A stretch of 64,000 nt of DNA from Hyphococcus lacteus (GCF_041058985.1 NZ_JBEHZE010000001.1:1674001-1738000), one strand, 5' to 3'; counted from the first letter of the stretch, positions 25,473 through 33,769 are shown. Notes: generated by a model from the sequence alone, not told the origin. Program-made: numbers and translations.

Positions 25473-26378
25473 GTGTCTGTTCGTGAAGTCAGCCTGCTTG
25501 GTTTGATCTGCCTGGTATGGGGTTTCCATTTTATCATCATCAAGACTGCGGTTGGTATTTTGCCGCCGATTTTCTACGCGGCTGTGCGGCTGTTCTTGGT
25601 AGCGATTATTATGTCGCCATTTTTGCGCTGGCGACCAAAAGACATGGTTTTTGTGTTTATTGGTGGGTTATGTTTGGGGGCATTCAATTACGCATTCATG
25701 TTTACGGGGGTTGAACTTGCGACGGCTTCGACAGCCGCGATTGCAATGGAATTGACAGTGCCGTTCGCGACCATCCTCGCCATTCTTTTTTTGGGTGACA
25801 AGCCGGGCTGGCGACGGATTTTAGGGATCACGCTCGCATTTGTTGGTGTGGCAATCATTGCACTTGGCGACAATAGTAATGGTGATGCTGGTGCGCATGT
25901 AGGGCTAGGGATCGGGTTGGTCGCAGCCGGTGCGTTTACCGAAGCTGTGGGTGCTGTCATCGTAAAGCGGACAACGACATTTAAACCGCATGAATTACTT
26001 GCGTGGTTTTCGGTTATTGGAACAATCGGCCTGAGCATCATGACAGTGCTATTTGAAAGCGGGCAGCTTGAAGCTGTTCAGTCCGCCAACAAGTGGCTGG
26101 TTGTGGGCCTAATTCTTTATTCTGCGCTTGGAGCGTCAATCTTTGGCCATACGACCTATTATTGGTTGTTACAGCGTTTGCCGATTAGTCTCGTCGCGCC
26201 GAGTGTGTTGTTCACGACGCTATTGGCGATTACTTTTGGTGTGGTTTTGCTTGGGGATCCATTTGGGCCGCGCATGATCATCGGAGGGTTGATGACCTTA
26301 GCCGGCGTGGGCGTGGTTCTTTTGCGTAACGTGAAGAAACAGGCCAAGAATGACGCATTCGTTGAACCACAAGGGTAA
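25473..26378 (+). CDS. EamA/DMT-superfamily transporter
   Basis: This 301-residue inner-membrane protein has ten predicted hydrophobic segments arranged as two EamA repeats (GLICLVWGFHFIIIKTAVG in the first, AAGAFTEAVGAVIVKR in the second). DMT proteins export amino acids or other metabolites; the substrate is unknown. The GTG start at 25473 has an AAAGGA site 8 nt upstream. The downstream amidase starts 3 nt after its stop, so they are co-transcribed. Confidence 0.9.
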   Translation: MSVREVSLLGLICLVWGFHFIIIKTAVGILPPIFYAAVRLFLVAIIMSPFLRWRPKDMVFVFIGGLCLGAFNYAFMFTGVELATASTAAIAMELTVPFATILAILFLGDKPGWRRILGITLAFVGVAIIALGDNSNGDAGAHVGLGIGLVAAGAFTEAVGAVIVKRTTTFKPHELLAWFSVIGTIGLSIMTVLFESGQLEAVQSANKWLVVGLILYSALGASIFGHTTYYWLLQRLPISLVAPSVLFTTLLAITFGVVLLGDPFGPRMIIGGLMTLAGVGVVLLRNVKKQAKNDAFVEPQG

Positions 26379-26381
26379 ATT

Positions 26382-27062
26382 ATGAAGATCATCGAAGCCC
26401 CATCGCCGAATTTCGACCAGCGCGGGCGTTCGATCGACAGCGTTATTCTGCATTATACCGGAATGAAAACCGGGGCGGAGGCGCTAGAGCGGTTATGCGA
26501 TCCCGCTGCCAAAGTGAGCGCGCATTATCTCGTCGAGGAAAACGGCGATACCTATAAGCTCGTGGACGAGGCGTGCCGCGCATGGCACGCCGGTGTCGGT
26601 TCATGGAAGGGTGAGGTTGATATCAATGCCCGATCTATCGGCATTGAAATCGTCAATCCGGGTCATGAATGGGGCTACCGCAATTTTCCCGACCCGCAGA
26701 TTGATTCCGTCATTTCACTAATGAGAAGTATTAATCAACGGCATGATATCGCGCCGGAACGGGTGCTTGCACATTCCGATATTGCACCACGTCGCAAGGA
26801 AGATCCCGGTGAAAAATTTCCGTGGCAGAATTTGGCGGATGAAGGGCTTGCTATTGCGCCCTTTCGTGGGGACCAGAAATCCGGCAATGCCGTTGAATAT
26901 GCTGATGCGCTAAAGGCGCTGTCCATGATCGGTTATGATGCGCCAGCCGGTGATCATGCGGCGGCACTATTGGCTTTTCAGCGACGGTTTTGTCCCCAGT
27001 CATTGGGGCAGGGCTTTGATGCGCGGACCAAAGCAGCGTTGATCGTGATTAGCGGCGGTTAA
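26382..27062 (+). CDS. N-acetylmuramoyl-L-alanine amidase (AmpD/AmiD type)
   Basis: This zinc amidase cleaves the bond between MurNAc and L-Ala in peptidoglycan fragments. The Amidase_2 domain shows the zinc ligands in VILHYTGM (His), VLAHSDIAPRRK (His) and KEDPGEKFPW (Asp), with the catalytic-site Glu in EENGD. The C-terminal 60 residues (YADALKALSMIGYDAPAGDH, LLAFQRRFCPQS) look like a peptidoglycan-binding module, as in AmiD. No signal peptide is seen, which favours a cytosolic muropeptide-recycling role. The 3' end overlaps the convergent DUF1304 gene by 14 nt. Confidence 0.9.
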   Translation: MKIIEAPSPNFDQRGRSIDSVILHYTGMKTGAEALERLCDPAAKVSAHYLVEENGDTYKLVDEACRAWHAGVGSWKGEVDINARSIGIEIVNPGHEWGYRNFPDPQIDSVISLMRSINQRHDIAPERVLAHSDIAPRRKEDPGEKFPWQNLADEGLAIAPFRGDQKSGNAVEYADALKALSMIGYDAPAGDHAAALLAFQRRFCPQSLGQGFDARTKAALIVISGG

Positions 27063-27408
27063 AAGTCAGTGTTAGGACGAGTGCAACCAATGCTGGCGTG
27101 GCCTGAGTAAATAAAATAGTTGGCTTTGCGGTCACCGCGCCAAAAATTCCGGCGACGATGACACATAATAATAAGAACACCACGATATCGGTTTTGCGGG
27201 TGAGAACACCCCACAAAAGGCCCGCGGCGAGAAAGCCATTATAGAGACCCTGATTTGCGGCAAGAACCGCTGTGTCGGCTGATTGTTCTGGCGTCATCGC
27301 AAAAATTTCGCGGCCAATGGGGTGATCCCAAAAGAACATCTCGAGGGCGAGAAAGCCAAAATGCAGTAATGCGACGATGATAACCGTGAATTTTGCCAGT
27401 AATTTCAT
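27049..27408 (-). CDS. DUF1304-family membrane protein
   Basis: This 119-residue inner-membrane protein has four hydrophobic segments. The family pattern is clear: LLHFGFLALEMFFWDHPIGREIF, then NQGLYNGFLAAGLLWG. Function is unknown. The gene is alone, converging on the amidase gene. Confidence 0.88.
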   Translation of the reverse strand: MKLLAKFTVIIVALLHFGFLALEMFFWDHPIGREIFAMTPEQSADTAVLAANQGLYNGFLAAGLLWGVLTRKTDIVVFLLLCVIVAGIFGAVTAKPTILFTQATPALVALVLTLTFNRR

Positions 27409-27525
27409 GTCTGTCCCCCGATTTAAGCGCTAAAAGCTACCAGAATTGGAGCAATTCCGCCAATCGGCCTGTCTGCATTGCTGGATACCTTGACCACGGG
27501 GCCTAAGCGCTCCAAATCACTTAAT

Positions 27526-27910
27526 GTCAGGCGGTTGGACGGCCGCGGGCGATGCGAATCGCGCGAGGAAAGTCCGGGCTCCATGGAGACAAGGTGCCGG
27601 GTAACGCCCGGCCGGGTTGCGCAGTAATGTTTAGCCTGAGGGATAGCGCCACAGAAAACAAACCGCCTCATTTTTTTGGGGTAAGGGTGAAAAGGTGCGG
27701 TAAGAGCGCACCGCCGTCTCAGCAATGAGGCGGGCACGGCAAGCCCCGCCTGGAGCAAGACCGAATAGGGATGGCGTGCCTTTCGAGGCGGGTGGGTCTT
27801 CGCGCCTAGTCATCCGGGTTGGTTGCTTGAGCGTCGTGTGCAAGCACGCGCCTAGAGGAATGGTCGTCGCTCAGAAATGAGTACAGAACCCGGCTTACAG
27901 GCCGTCTGAC
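27526..27910 (+). ncRNA. rnpB: RNase P RNA (bacterial class A)
   Basis: The ribozyme of RNase P matures tRNA 5' ends. The conserved 5' core GAGGAAAGTCCGGGCTCC and the 3' core ACAGAACCCGGCTTACAGG (the P4 pseudoknot partners) are both present, about 320 nt apart. The ends pair as helix P1: GTCAGGCGG at 27526-27534 with CCGTCTGAC at 27902-27910. Length of about 385 nt and internal hairpins are normal for the class. Orientation is plus strand; a T-rich run follows. Confidence 0.96.
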
Positions 27911-27982
27911 ATTTTTATTCGGATTGGATTTCAATCCGCTGTTATATTCGGTCAAGAGAATCGAAAATTTGGAGACCTTTTT

Positions 27983-28468
27983 ATGCCGTCTTTCGACATC
28001 GTTTCAGAAGTTGATCTCGCCGAAGCAGACAACGCTATTCAGAATGTAACCCGTGAAATCACAACGCGTTATGATTTCAAAGGGTCGAAATCGACCATTG
28101 AAATGAAAGAAGGCGTCATCACGATTTTTGCGGACGATGACATGAAGCTGCGTCAGATGCATGAAATTCTTCAAGGCAATATGCAAAAACGCGGCATCGA
28201 ACCCGGCTCGCTCGATTATCAAAAAGAAGAACCCGCGGCGGGCCAGGCGGTTCGTCAACAGGTGTTACTGAAACAAGGGCTTGATAAAGAACTTGCCAAA
28301 AAAATCGTCAAAGCAATTAAAGGCGAGAAACTAAAGGTGCAGGTCGCTATTCAAGGCAACGAGTTGCGGGTGACCGGCAAAAAGCGAGATGATCTTCAAG
28401 ACGTCATTGCGTTTGTGAAGTCCATGAAACTTGAACAACCACTGCAATATAACAATTTCCGCGACTAA
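27983..28468 (+). CDS. yajQ: YajQ-family nucleotide-binding protein
   Basis: The 161-residue protein begins MPSFDIVSEVDLAEADNAI and continues with TRYDFKGSK, the signature of YajQ. Family members bind c-di-GMP or RNA and in some bacteria act as transcription co-regulators. Length and motif order are standard. The gene has a GGAGA site before ATG 27983 and lies just after rnpB. Confidence 0.95.
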   Translation: MPSFDIVSEVDLAEADNAIQNVTREITTRYDFKGSKSTIEMKEGVITIFADDDMKLRQMHEILQGNMQKRGIEPGSLDYQKEEPAAGQAVRQQVLLKQGLDKELAKKIVKAIKGEKLKVQVAIQGNELRVTGKKRDDLQDVIAFVKSMKLEQPLQYNNFRD

Positions 28469-28562
28469 TTCGATAAGCTGACCAATTTTCGATGCGCTAG
28501 CCAATCTACGCTGTATCGGATAAACCAAAATCATGCGCGGTGGGGCGCGAAGGAGAACCGAG

Positions 28563-28814
28563 ATGGCCGAATATGAAGCCAGCCTTTTGGAAATCATCAA
28601 AGAACATGCGGTGGGCCTCACCGGAGAATTGAACCGCGATACACCTATCGCGGATTTGGGGATCGATTCATTTTCGGTCGTCGAAATCATTTACGAAATC
28701 GAAGAAAAGCTGAATGTCGAAGTCCCGTTCAATGCGAACGAGAATCCATTTGGCGACATGGCGACCGTCGGCGATTTGCTTGACGCGCTCGATAAGCTGA
28801 TCAAGAAAAAATAG
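28563..28814 (+). CDS. Acyl carrier protein (dedicated, NodF-like)
   Basis: This 83-residue carrier has the phosphopantetheine attachment Ser in LGIDSFSVVEIIYEIE (residue about 38). It differs from housekeeping AcpP in having a longer basic tail (LDKLIKKK) and the SFS rather than SLD motif. It is paired with a ketosynthase gene 1 nt downstream, so it probably serves a specialised acyl chain. I chose ATG 28563, preceded by an AAGGAGA site. Confidence 0.9.
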   Translation: MAEYEASLLEIIKEHAVGLTGELNRDTPIADLGIDSFSVVEIIYEIEEKLNVEVPFNANENPFGDMATVGDLLDALDKLIKKK

Positions 28815-28815
28815 C

Positions 28816-30027
28816 ATGACCCGAAATGTTGTTGTCACGGGCATGGGTGTTGTCTCTCCGTTGGGGAACAACATTGAAACTTATTGGGATGGATTGCGCG
28901 AAGGGCGTAGCGCAATTATCAAACGCGAATATCAGGCAGCCGATAAATTCTCGCTAACGGTTCCGGTCGCACCTATTGACGACATTGATGATACGATCAA
29001 AAGCCTCGGTCGTGATATGTTGCGTGCAGATCGTTTTTCGCAGCTTGCGGTCATCGCAGCTGACGAGGCAATCAAAAATTCCGGCATTGAATTCGACGAA
29101 GCGCTGGGTGCCCGAACGGCCTGCATCATTGGTACAGGGATTGGTGGTCAAACAACACTTGATGATGGCTATCAAGCAATGCTCTGTCGGGACCGTCGAC
29201 CGCACCCGTTGACAATTCTAAAAATTATTCCCAACGCGCCGGCCAGTCATTTATCGATCCGACATGGGCTGCGCGGGCCAACTTTCGCTGTCTCAAGCGC
29301 GTGTGCGACGGGTGCCCATGCGATTGGGGTTTGTGCAGATTTGATCCGCTCTGGTTCTGCGGATGTTGGCCTTGCGGGATCAAGCGAGGCAGCGCTTAGC
29401 TATGGTGCACTCGAAGCGTGGAAGGCGATGCACATTCTTGCGGATGAGACATGTCGGCCATTTTCGAAAAACCGGAATGGGTTGGTGATCGGCGAGGGTG
29501 CGGGCGTTCTGGTTCTCGAAGAGGAAGAGCACGCAAAAAAACGTGGCGCGGAGATTATTGCGCGAATTGCCGGTTTTGGCATGAATGCCGACGGTAACGA
29601 TATGATCAATCCATCGGTTGACGGGGCGTCGCGTGCAATAGAATTGGCGATGGAAGACGTGAAGGTTGATGACCCAGCTGGGGTCTATGTTAACGCACAT
29701 GGTACGGGAACATTGCTTAATGATCCGACAGAGACGAAGGCTATCCGCTCTGTCTTTGGTGATGATGCTGACGCACTGGTTGTGTCTTCAACAAAATCAA
29801 TGCACGGACATTTGTTAGGTGCCGCTGGCGGAATTGAAACGATTGCCGCAATCCTTGCCATGAAAAATAGTATTGTACCGCCTACGGTCAATTATGAAGA
29901 GCCCGACCCAGCCTGTGACTTGGATTACGCGCCCAACACAGCAAAAGAGCGCAACATTTCTGTGGCGCTCTCAAACTCTTTTGCATTTGGTGGATTAAAC
30001 GCAGTGGTTGCGTTTTCCAAACCTTAG
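28816..30027 (+). CDS. Beta-ketoacyl-ACP synthase (FabF/NodE-like)
   Basis: The enzyme condenses malonyl-ACP with an acyl chain. The Cys-His-His triad of KAS I/II enzymes is present: SSACATGAHAIG (Cys), NAHGTGTLLNDPTETKA (His) and STKSMHGHLLGAAGG (His). The length of 403 residues is typical. The gene is coupled to the ACP gene (1 nt gap), so the two act together on an unknown lipid or secondary metabolite. It overlaps by 4 nt the 3' end of the convergent membrane-protein gene. Confidence 0.92.
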   Translation: MTRNVVVTGMGVVSPLGNNIETYWDGLREGRSAIIKREYQAADKFSLTVPVAPIDDIDDTIKSLGRDMLRADRFSQLAVIAADEAIKNSGIEFDEALGARTACIIGTGIGGQTTLDDGYQAMLCRDRRPHPLTILKIIPNAPASHLSIRHGLRGPTFAVSSACATGAHAIGVCADLIRSGSADVGLAGSSEAALSYGALEAWKAMHILADETCRPFSKNRNGLVIGEGAGVLVLEEEEHAKKRGAEIIARIAGFGMNADGNDMINPSVDGASRAIELAMEDVKVDDPAGVYVNAHGTGTLLNDPTETKAIRSVFGDDADALVVSSTKSMHGHLLGAAGGIETIAAILAMKNSIVPPTVNYEEPDPACDLDYAPNTAKERNISVALSNSFAFGGLNAVVAFSKP

Positions 30028-30377
30028 GCCGCAGCCGTTTTACGCGATGGCATCGCATGAAGGCTTGAACGCATCCAGCGGAAACCGCCAACCATTAGGA
30101 CAAGGCCAATATATCGAACGATGTAGATTCCGAGATCGTCAGGAAAGCTTTTGGCCATCGCGCCGATTGAGGCGTAAATCGTTTGAATGTCTGCGCCGCT
30201 CGATCCCATTGCTGCGATTGGCCAGACGGTACGGTCGATCAATAGAGCAAGCATTCCGACCTTCCAAATATTCGTCTCGCCTTTGGCGAACATGGCGAAT
30301 AGGAATGTCAAAATAACTGCGCGCGGTAGGTCCGCGCCCGAAAAACCAATGCTCACGATGTACTGAAGATCTTCCAT
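30024..30377 (-). CDS. Hypothetical membrane protein (117 aa)
   Basis: I do not recognise the family. The protein has three hydrophobic segments (about residues 16-32, 36-55 and 84-101) with short loops, so a small integral membrane protein is expected. I chose ATG 30377 because an AAAGGAGG ribosome site lies immediately upstream; an upstream TTG/GTG extension is unlikely. It converges on the ketosynthase gene. Confidence 0.7.
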   Translation of the reverse strand: MEDLQYIVSIGFSGADLPRAVILTFLFAMFAKGETNIWKVGMLALLIDRTVWPIAAMGSSGADIQTIYASIGAMAKSFPDDLGIYIVRYIGLVLMVGGFRWMRSSLHAMPSRKTAAA

Positions 30378-30506
30378 ATAATGACCTCCTTTAATTTGTT
30401 GCGTCCGCATTTACGCATGAGTAGGGTTAATGACGCGTAAAAACTGTCTGCAAAGTGCGCAAGAATCGGGTGTCAGCATCCATAAAGATTTATTATTGCT
30501 ACCGTC

Positions 30507-31385
30507 ATGAATGATCTTTCCCATACCCAATTTTCGGTCGCGCGACTTGATGGTTATGAACCGGTGGCACGGGCAATCGACTTTTTAACGGTGAATGCTG
30601 AAACGCAACCGACGCTAGAGCAAACGGCGGCCCATGTCGGATTATCGGCTGCGCATTTTCAGCGGGTGTTCAAGGCGGGCGCAGGTGTCTCGCCGAAACG
30701 GTTTTTGCAATATCTAGCCGCGCAAGAGGCAAAACGCGCCATTACAAACGGCGAAGATGTTCTGTCTGCTGCTTATTCGGCGGGGCTATCCGGTGCGTCC
30801 CGGCTTCATGACCTTTTTCTTGCCGCAGAAGCGATGACGCCGGGTGACTATCGCCGCAAAGGGGCGGGGCTTCTTATTCGCTTTGCCTTGGTCGAAGGAC
30901 CGCTTGGGCGCGTCCTGATTGGCGCAACGGATAAAGGTATCTGTTGGCTGAGCTTTGCGGACGATACCAATCTAGATGATAGCATGCAGCAGATGAAGCA
31001 CGATTGGGCAGCGGCCACATTTGTTCAAGATGCGGACTATGTGACGCCGTTTGCGCGTCAGGCATTTGCCTTTGCGATGAACCGTCGGTTGAATGAACCA
31101 TTGCGCTTGCATGTTCGGGGAACGAATTTCCAGCTCAAGGTTTGGGAGGCATTGTTGCGAATACCCTATGGGCACCTTGTGACCTATGGCGATATCGCAA
31201 AAAATATCTGTGCGGAAAAAGCGAACAGGGCTGTCGGTACTGCGGTGGGGGCGAATTTGATCTCGGTGTTGATCCCGTGTCACCGGGTAATCTTATCGTC
31301 TGGTATCGTCCACAATTATCGCTGGGGTGCGCCACGCAAAAAGGCGATCCTAGCGATGGAAGAGGCGCTTTCTCAGGCAAATTGA
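30507..31385 (+). CDS. AraC-type regulator fused to O6-methylguanine-DNA methyltransferase (Ada-like)
   Basis: The N-terminal half is an AraC-type double helix-turn-helix (LEQTAAHVGLSAAHFQRVF, SPKRFLQYLAAQEAKRAI). The C-terminal half is the suicidal alkyltransferase, with the acceptor Cys258 in IPCHRVI and the RAVGTAVGANLIS stretch. It removes alkyl groups from O6-guanine. Compared with E. coli Ada it lacks the N-terminal zinc domain with the phosphotriester-accepting Cys, so the usual methylation switch for transcription is missing. It is alone and ends at a strong terminator shared with ctrA. Confidence 0.9.
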   Translation: MNDLSHTQFSVARLDGYEPVARAIDFLTVNAETQPTLEQTAAHVGLSAAHFQRVFKAGAGVSPKRFLQYLAAQEAKRAITNGEDVLSAAYSAGLSGASRLHDLFLAAEAMTPGDYRRKGAGLLIRFALVEGPLGRVLIGATDKGICWLSFADDTNLDDSMQQMKHDWAAATFVQDADYVTPFARQAFAFAMNRRLNEPLRLHVRGTNFQLKVWEALLRIPYGHLVTYGDIAKNICAEKANRAVGTAVGANLISVLIPCHRVILSSGIVHNYRWGAPRKKAILAMEEALSQAN

Positions 31386-31399
31386 CCCGCATAAAAAAA

Positions 31400-31427
31400 C
31401 GCCCCGGTTAAACCGGGGCGAATTTTT
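31400..31427. terminator. Bidirectional terminator between the Ada-like gene and ctrA
   Basis: CGCCCCGG (31400-31407) and CCGGGGCG (31413-31420) form a stem with a 5-nt loop, flanked by A7 on the left and T6 on the right. It can end both converging transcripts. Confidence 0.9.
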
Positions 31428-31473
31428 TAGTCGGTGCAAGTGTAGGGTCGATTTCTATGACCGCGTCTCGTTT

Positions 31474-32175
31474 TTAGGCAACGGATGCGGCTTGTTCTTC
31501 TTGTGGATCACGCAGCACATAACCACGTCCCCAAACAGTTTCGATGTAATGTTCGCCAATCGTTGCGGCCGCGAGTTTTTTACGCAGCTTACAAATAAAG
31601 ACGTCGATAATTTTGAGTTCAGGCTCGTCCATGCCACCATAAAGATGGTTTAGGAACATCTCTTTGGTGAGTGTCGTGCCTTTGCGGAGCGAAAGTAGCT
31701 CAAGCATTTGGTATTCTTTGCCAGTCAGATGAACGCGTTGGCCCGCGACTTCGACGGTCTTCGCATCAAGATTGACGATCAGCTTGCCGGTCGTGATGAC
31801 TGATTGTGAGTGGCCTTTAGAGCGACGGACAATGGCGTGGATACGTGCCACTAGCTCGTCTTTGTGGAAAGGCTTCGTCATATAGTCGTCAGCACCAAAG
31901 CCGAGACCACGTACTTTTGTTTCGATATCGCCTTGACCCGTAAGAATAAGGATCGGTGTGTTTACCTTGGCGACGCGAAGAGATTTCAAAACGTCAAACC
32001 CGGTCATGTCCGGTAAGTTTAGGTCGAGCAAAATGATGTCGTAATCATAGACTTTGCCAAGATCGACACCTTCTTCGCCCAAATCGGTGGTGTAGCAATT
32101 GAACCCATCCGACTTCAGCATCAGTTCGATGCTCTGTGCTGTGGCGCCGTCGTCTTCGATCAGCAGAACCCGCAT
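31474..32175 (-). CDS. ctrA: Cell-cycle transcriptional regulator CtrA
   Basis: CtrA is the OmpR-type master regulator of the alphaproteobacterial cell cycle, controlling replication start, division and motility genes. The 233-residue protein has the receiver domain with phosphoacceptor Asp51 (IILLDLNLPDMTGFD) and Lys in YMTKPFHKDEL, and a winged-helix domain with the family-typical HLTGKEYQMLELLSLRKG and MDEPELKIIDVFICKLRKKL. The C-terminus ends in AASVA, a small-residue tail like that needed for ClpXP degradation of CtrA. Its gene lies only 1.1 kb from the dcw cluster, and candidate CtrA sites are seen there. Confidence 0.97.
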   Translation of the reverse strand: MRVLLIEDDGATAQSIELMLKSDGFNCYTTDLGEEGVDLGKVYDYDIILLDLNLPDMTGFDVLKSLRVAKVNTPILILTGQGDIETKVRGLGFGADDYMTKPFHKDELVARIHAIVRRSKGHSQSVITTGKLIVNLDAKTVEVAGQRVHLTGKEYQMLELLSLRKGTTLTKEMFLNHLYGGMDEPELKIIDVFICKLRKKLAAATIGEHYIETVWGRGYVLRDPQEEQAASVA

Positions 32176-32646
32176 ATTCAGTCTCCTGTTGGCGCGCTGT
32201 TCCCCTCGAAACGTGACCGCGCTCTCTTGCTTTGTCGTAGGGTAGGTAACGACTATAAGCTTTCATAATGGTTAACGGCATGAACGACATTTGTCGTTTT
32301 TGCGGCGGGTTTTTAATTTCCCGAAAATACTTATTACCAGCAGGTCCTAGTGATTACTTGATTTGCATGCCCTGTCATTAAGCATAATCAATTTTTTCCT
32401 CTTTAAATGCATTCACCATTTTACCGGAGATTAACGGCTCAGGAATTAACCTGGCGACGTTGAGGGTGCGCGGCATTGGTATCAATAAATGAAAGCACGA
32501 TCAAAAGTGCGCGCCAAAGCTTTTGTGTCCATGACGTTCTCGGATGCGAAACGGTATCGAGCGCTTTCCGGGAGTTTGCGTTTTAAATTTGGATTCAGAC
32601 TCTGGGTGCTGGAACGTTGCGGTAAATAAAAAAGAGGAGGCGTAAG
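32176..32646. other. Divergent promoter region between ctrA and the coiled-coil gene
   Basis: This AT-rich stretch of 471 nt holds no convincing gene. It has several TTAA words. The best CtrA-like match is at 32420-32435 (listed separately). Long upstream regions with several promoters are usual for ctrA. It could drive both divergent genes. Confidence 0.5.
32420..32435 (+). promoter_or_regulatory. CtrA-box-like site (TTTA-N7-TTAAC) upstream of ctrA
   Basis: TTTA-CCGGAGA-TTAAC matches the CtrA consensus TTAA-N7-TTAAC at 8 of 9 fixed positions. It lies 245 nt upstream of the ctrA start and 212 nt before the divergent gene, a plausible place for autoregulation. Confidence 0.4.
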
Positions 32647-32973
32647 GTGGGTTATAATTTTCAAAATGGGGTCAGCGCGCTACTTCGGTTATCGAGAGAA
32701 GAATGTGACGCCCTAGAGGCTGACCTCTCGGATCTTCGGTCTGCACAGCGCGCCGCAAGAATTTCACTTGATGGGCTTGGGGATGCGAATGACGAAGTTG
32801 CTCGGCATCGTCGCCACAAGCTGCTCGGTATGCTGGCGACTTTTGAGCAAGCCGAGGTTGAGGCGAACGAGAAATTGAACGCGGCGGTCGTGGAGGCTAA
32901 AAAGCTCTCAACGCTAACCAGTGATATTGAGCCAGTTTTTATGCCAATGACGCGGCGTAAACAGTCTGCTTAA
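32647..32973 (+). CDS. Coiled-coil protein of unknown function, possibly FliJ-like
   Basis: The 108-residue protein is almost all charged helix (REECDALEADLSDLRSAQRA, LATFEQAEVEANEKLNAAVV), as in a short coiled coil. Size and pattern resemble FliJ-type flagellar chaperones, which in some alphaproteobacteria lie near ctrA, but the likeness is weak and no flagellar genes are seen here. The GTG start at 32647 has a GAGGAGG site 6-7 nt upstream, so translation is well supported. Confidence 0.7.
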   Translation: MGYNFQNGVSALLRLSREECDALEADLSDLRSAQRAARISLDGLGDANDEVARHRRHKLLGMLATFEQAEVEANEKLNAAVVEAKKLSTLTSDIEPVFMPMTRRKQSA

Positions 32974-33065
32974 AACGCTGCGGCGAGGCTGGCGACGTAG
33001 AATTATGTGCGTCGGTTTTTCTGTCGCTTTTGTTTTCCCCAAAGATTTTTGGACATTCATCCTTT

Positions 33066-33081
33066 GTTAACCGTTGGTTAG
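33066..33081 (-). promoter_or_regulatory. CtrA-box-like site upstream of mraZ
   Basis: Read on the minus strand, CTAA-CCAACGG-TTAAC matches TTAA-N7-TTAAC at 8 of 9 fixed positions. It lies about 205 nt before mraZ and about 95 nt before the MraZ repeats. Confidence 0.4.
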
Positions 33082-33174
33082 CGATTCTATCGCTGCACCA
33101 TGATTTTGATGTTCCGTTTCTGTTCCGTAATCATGGTGAAAAAATCCCGTCCGGTGGCGAAACATCCTTTGACC

Positions 33175-33209
33175 ACCCATGAAATCCCATGCTATCCCAA
33201 TATTGCCCA
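33175..33209 (-). promoter_or_regulatory. MraZ-binding repeats (TGGGN-N5, four copies)
   Basis: ACCCA, TCCCA, TCCCA and GCCCA start at 33175, 33185, 33195 and 33205, each exactly 10 bp apart. On the minus strand this is TGGGN repeated with 5-nt spacers, the known MraZ operator pattern (TGGGA-N5 repeats). A fifth in-phase TCCCG lies at 33145. The set is 77 nt before mraZ, which encodes the cognate regulator. Confidence 0.75.
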
Positions 33210-33286
33210 AAATTTTCGGGTAAGGGGCGGCGAGCGGCTAATTGAAATCGAGCAATGGCTAGAGCGTCGCGGCGGAGGAGTTCGGC

Positions 33287-33769
33287 ATGCGGCGCGGGGC
33301 CGAGGCTCGATTTTTCGGGTCATACGTCAATAAAATCGATGCGAAGGGCCGGCTTGCCACGCCGGCTGTGTTTCGGCGCGCGCTCGATCTCGCCAGTGAA
33401 AATGTCATCTATTGTATTCCGTCCACAGAGGAACCGTGTATCGATTGTGGCGGTGCCGATTACCTTGAGCATTGGATGCTGATGATTGATCAGCTTGATC
33501 CATGCTCGCCCAAGCGTGTCAGTCTGGAGCGCGCGATTGCAACACAGTTGACGCCAATCTCGCCTGACAAAGAGGGGCGCATCGTTTTACCGGATCATTT
33601 GCGTAAACATGCGCATTTAGACGGGCAGGCAATGTTTGCGGGTCACATTCGGTCGTTCCAGATATGGAATCCCGAAGCCTTTGATGAGGTTCTTGTGGCG
33701 GCGAAAAAATTTGCAAGCGATGCAAAGCTTTCGTTGCGTAATCCTCCGGCGATTGTGGAGGCGTCATGA
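33287..33769 (+). CDS. mraZ: Transcriptional regulator MraZ
   Basis: MraZ is the AbrB-fold first gene of the dcw cluster and represses its own promoter. The 160-residue protein has two MraZ half-domains, with the DNA-binding strand motifs KGRLATPAVFR (near 20-30) and EGRIVLPDHLRKH (near 96-108). The ATG at 33287 is preceded by GGAGGA. The stop overlaps the rsmH start by 4 nt (ATGA). Confidence 0.95.
   Translation: MRRGAEARFFGSYVNKIDAKGRLATPAVFRRALDLASENVIYCIPSTEEPCIDCGGADYLEHWMLMIDQLDPCSPKRVSLERAIATQLTPISPDKEGRIVLPDHLRKHAHLDGQAMFAGHIRSFQIWNPEAFDEVLVAAKKFASDAKLSLRNPPAIVEAS

Larger units (their letters stand above)
32974..33286 (+). other. dcw cluster promoter region
   Basis: The 313 nt before mraZ contain a near-CtrA site (33066-33081) and the MraZ-type repeats (33175-33209). 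An open frame from 33100 overlaps mraZ but has no ribosome site or protein-like character, so I take the region as regulatory. Confidence 0.55.

Noticed and set aside
32431..32449. TTAA...TTAA pair in the ctrA upstream region
   Set aside because: The spacing is 11 nt, not the 7 nt required for a CtrA site.
33100..33333. Open frame in the mraZ promoter region
   Set aside because: It covers the MraZ repeats, overlaps mraZ in another frame, and has no ribosome site or recognisable sequence.
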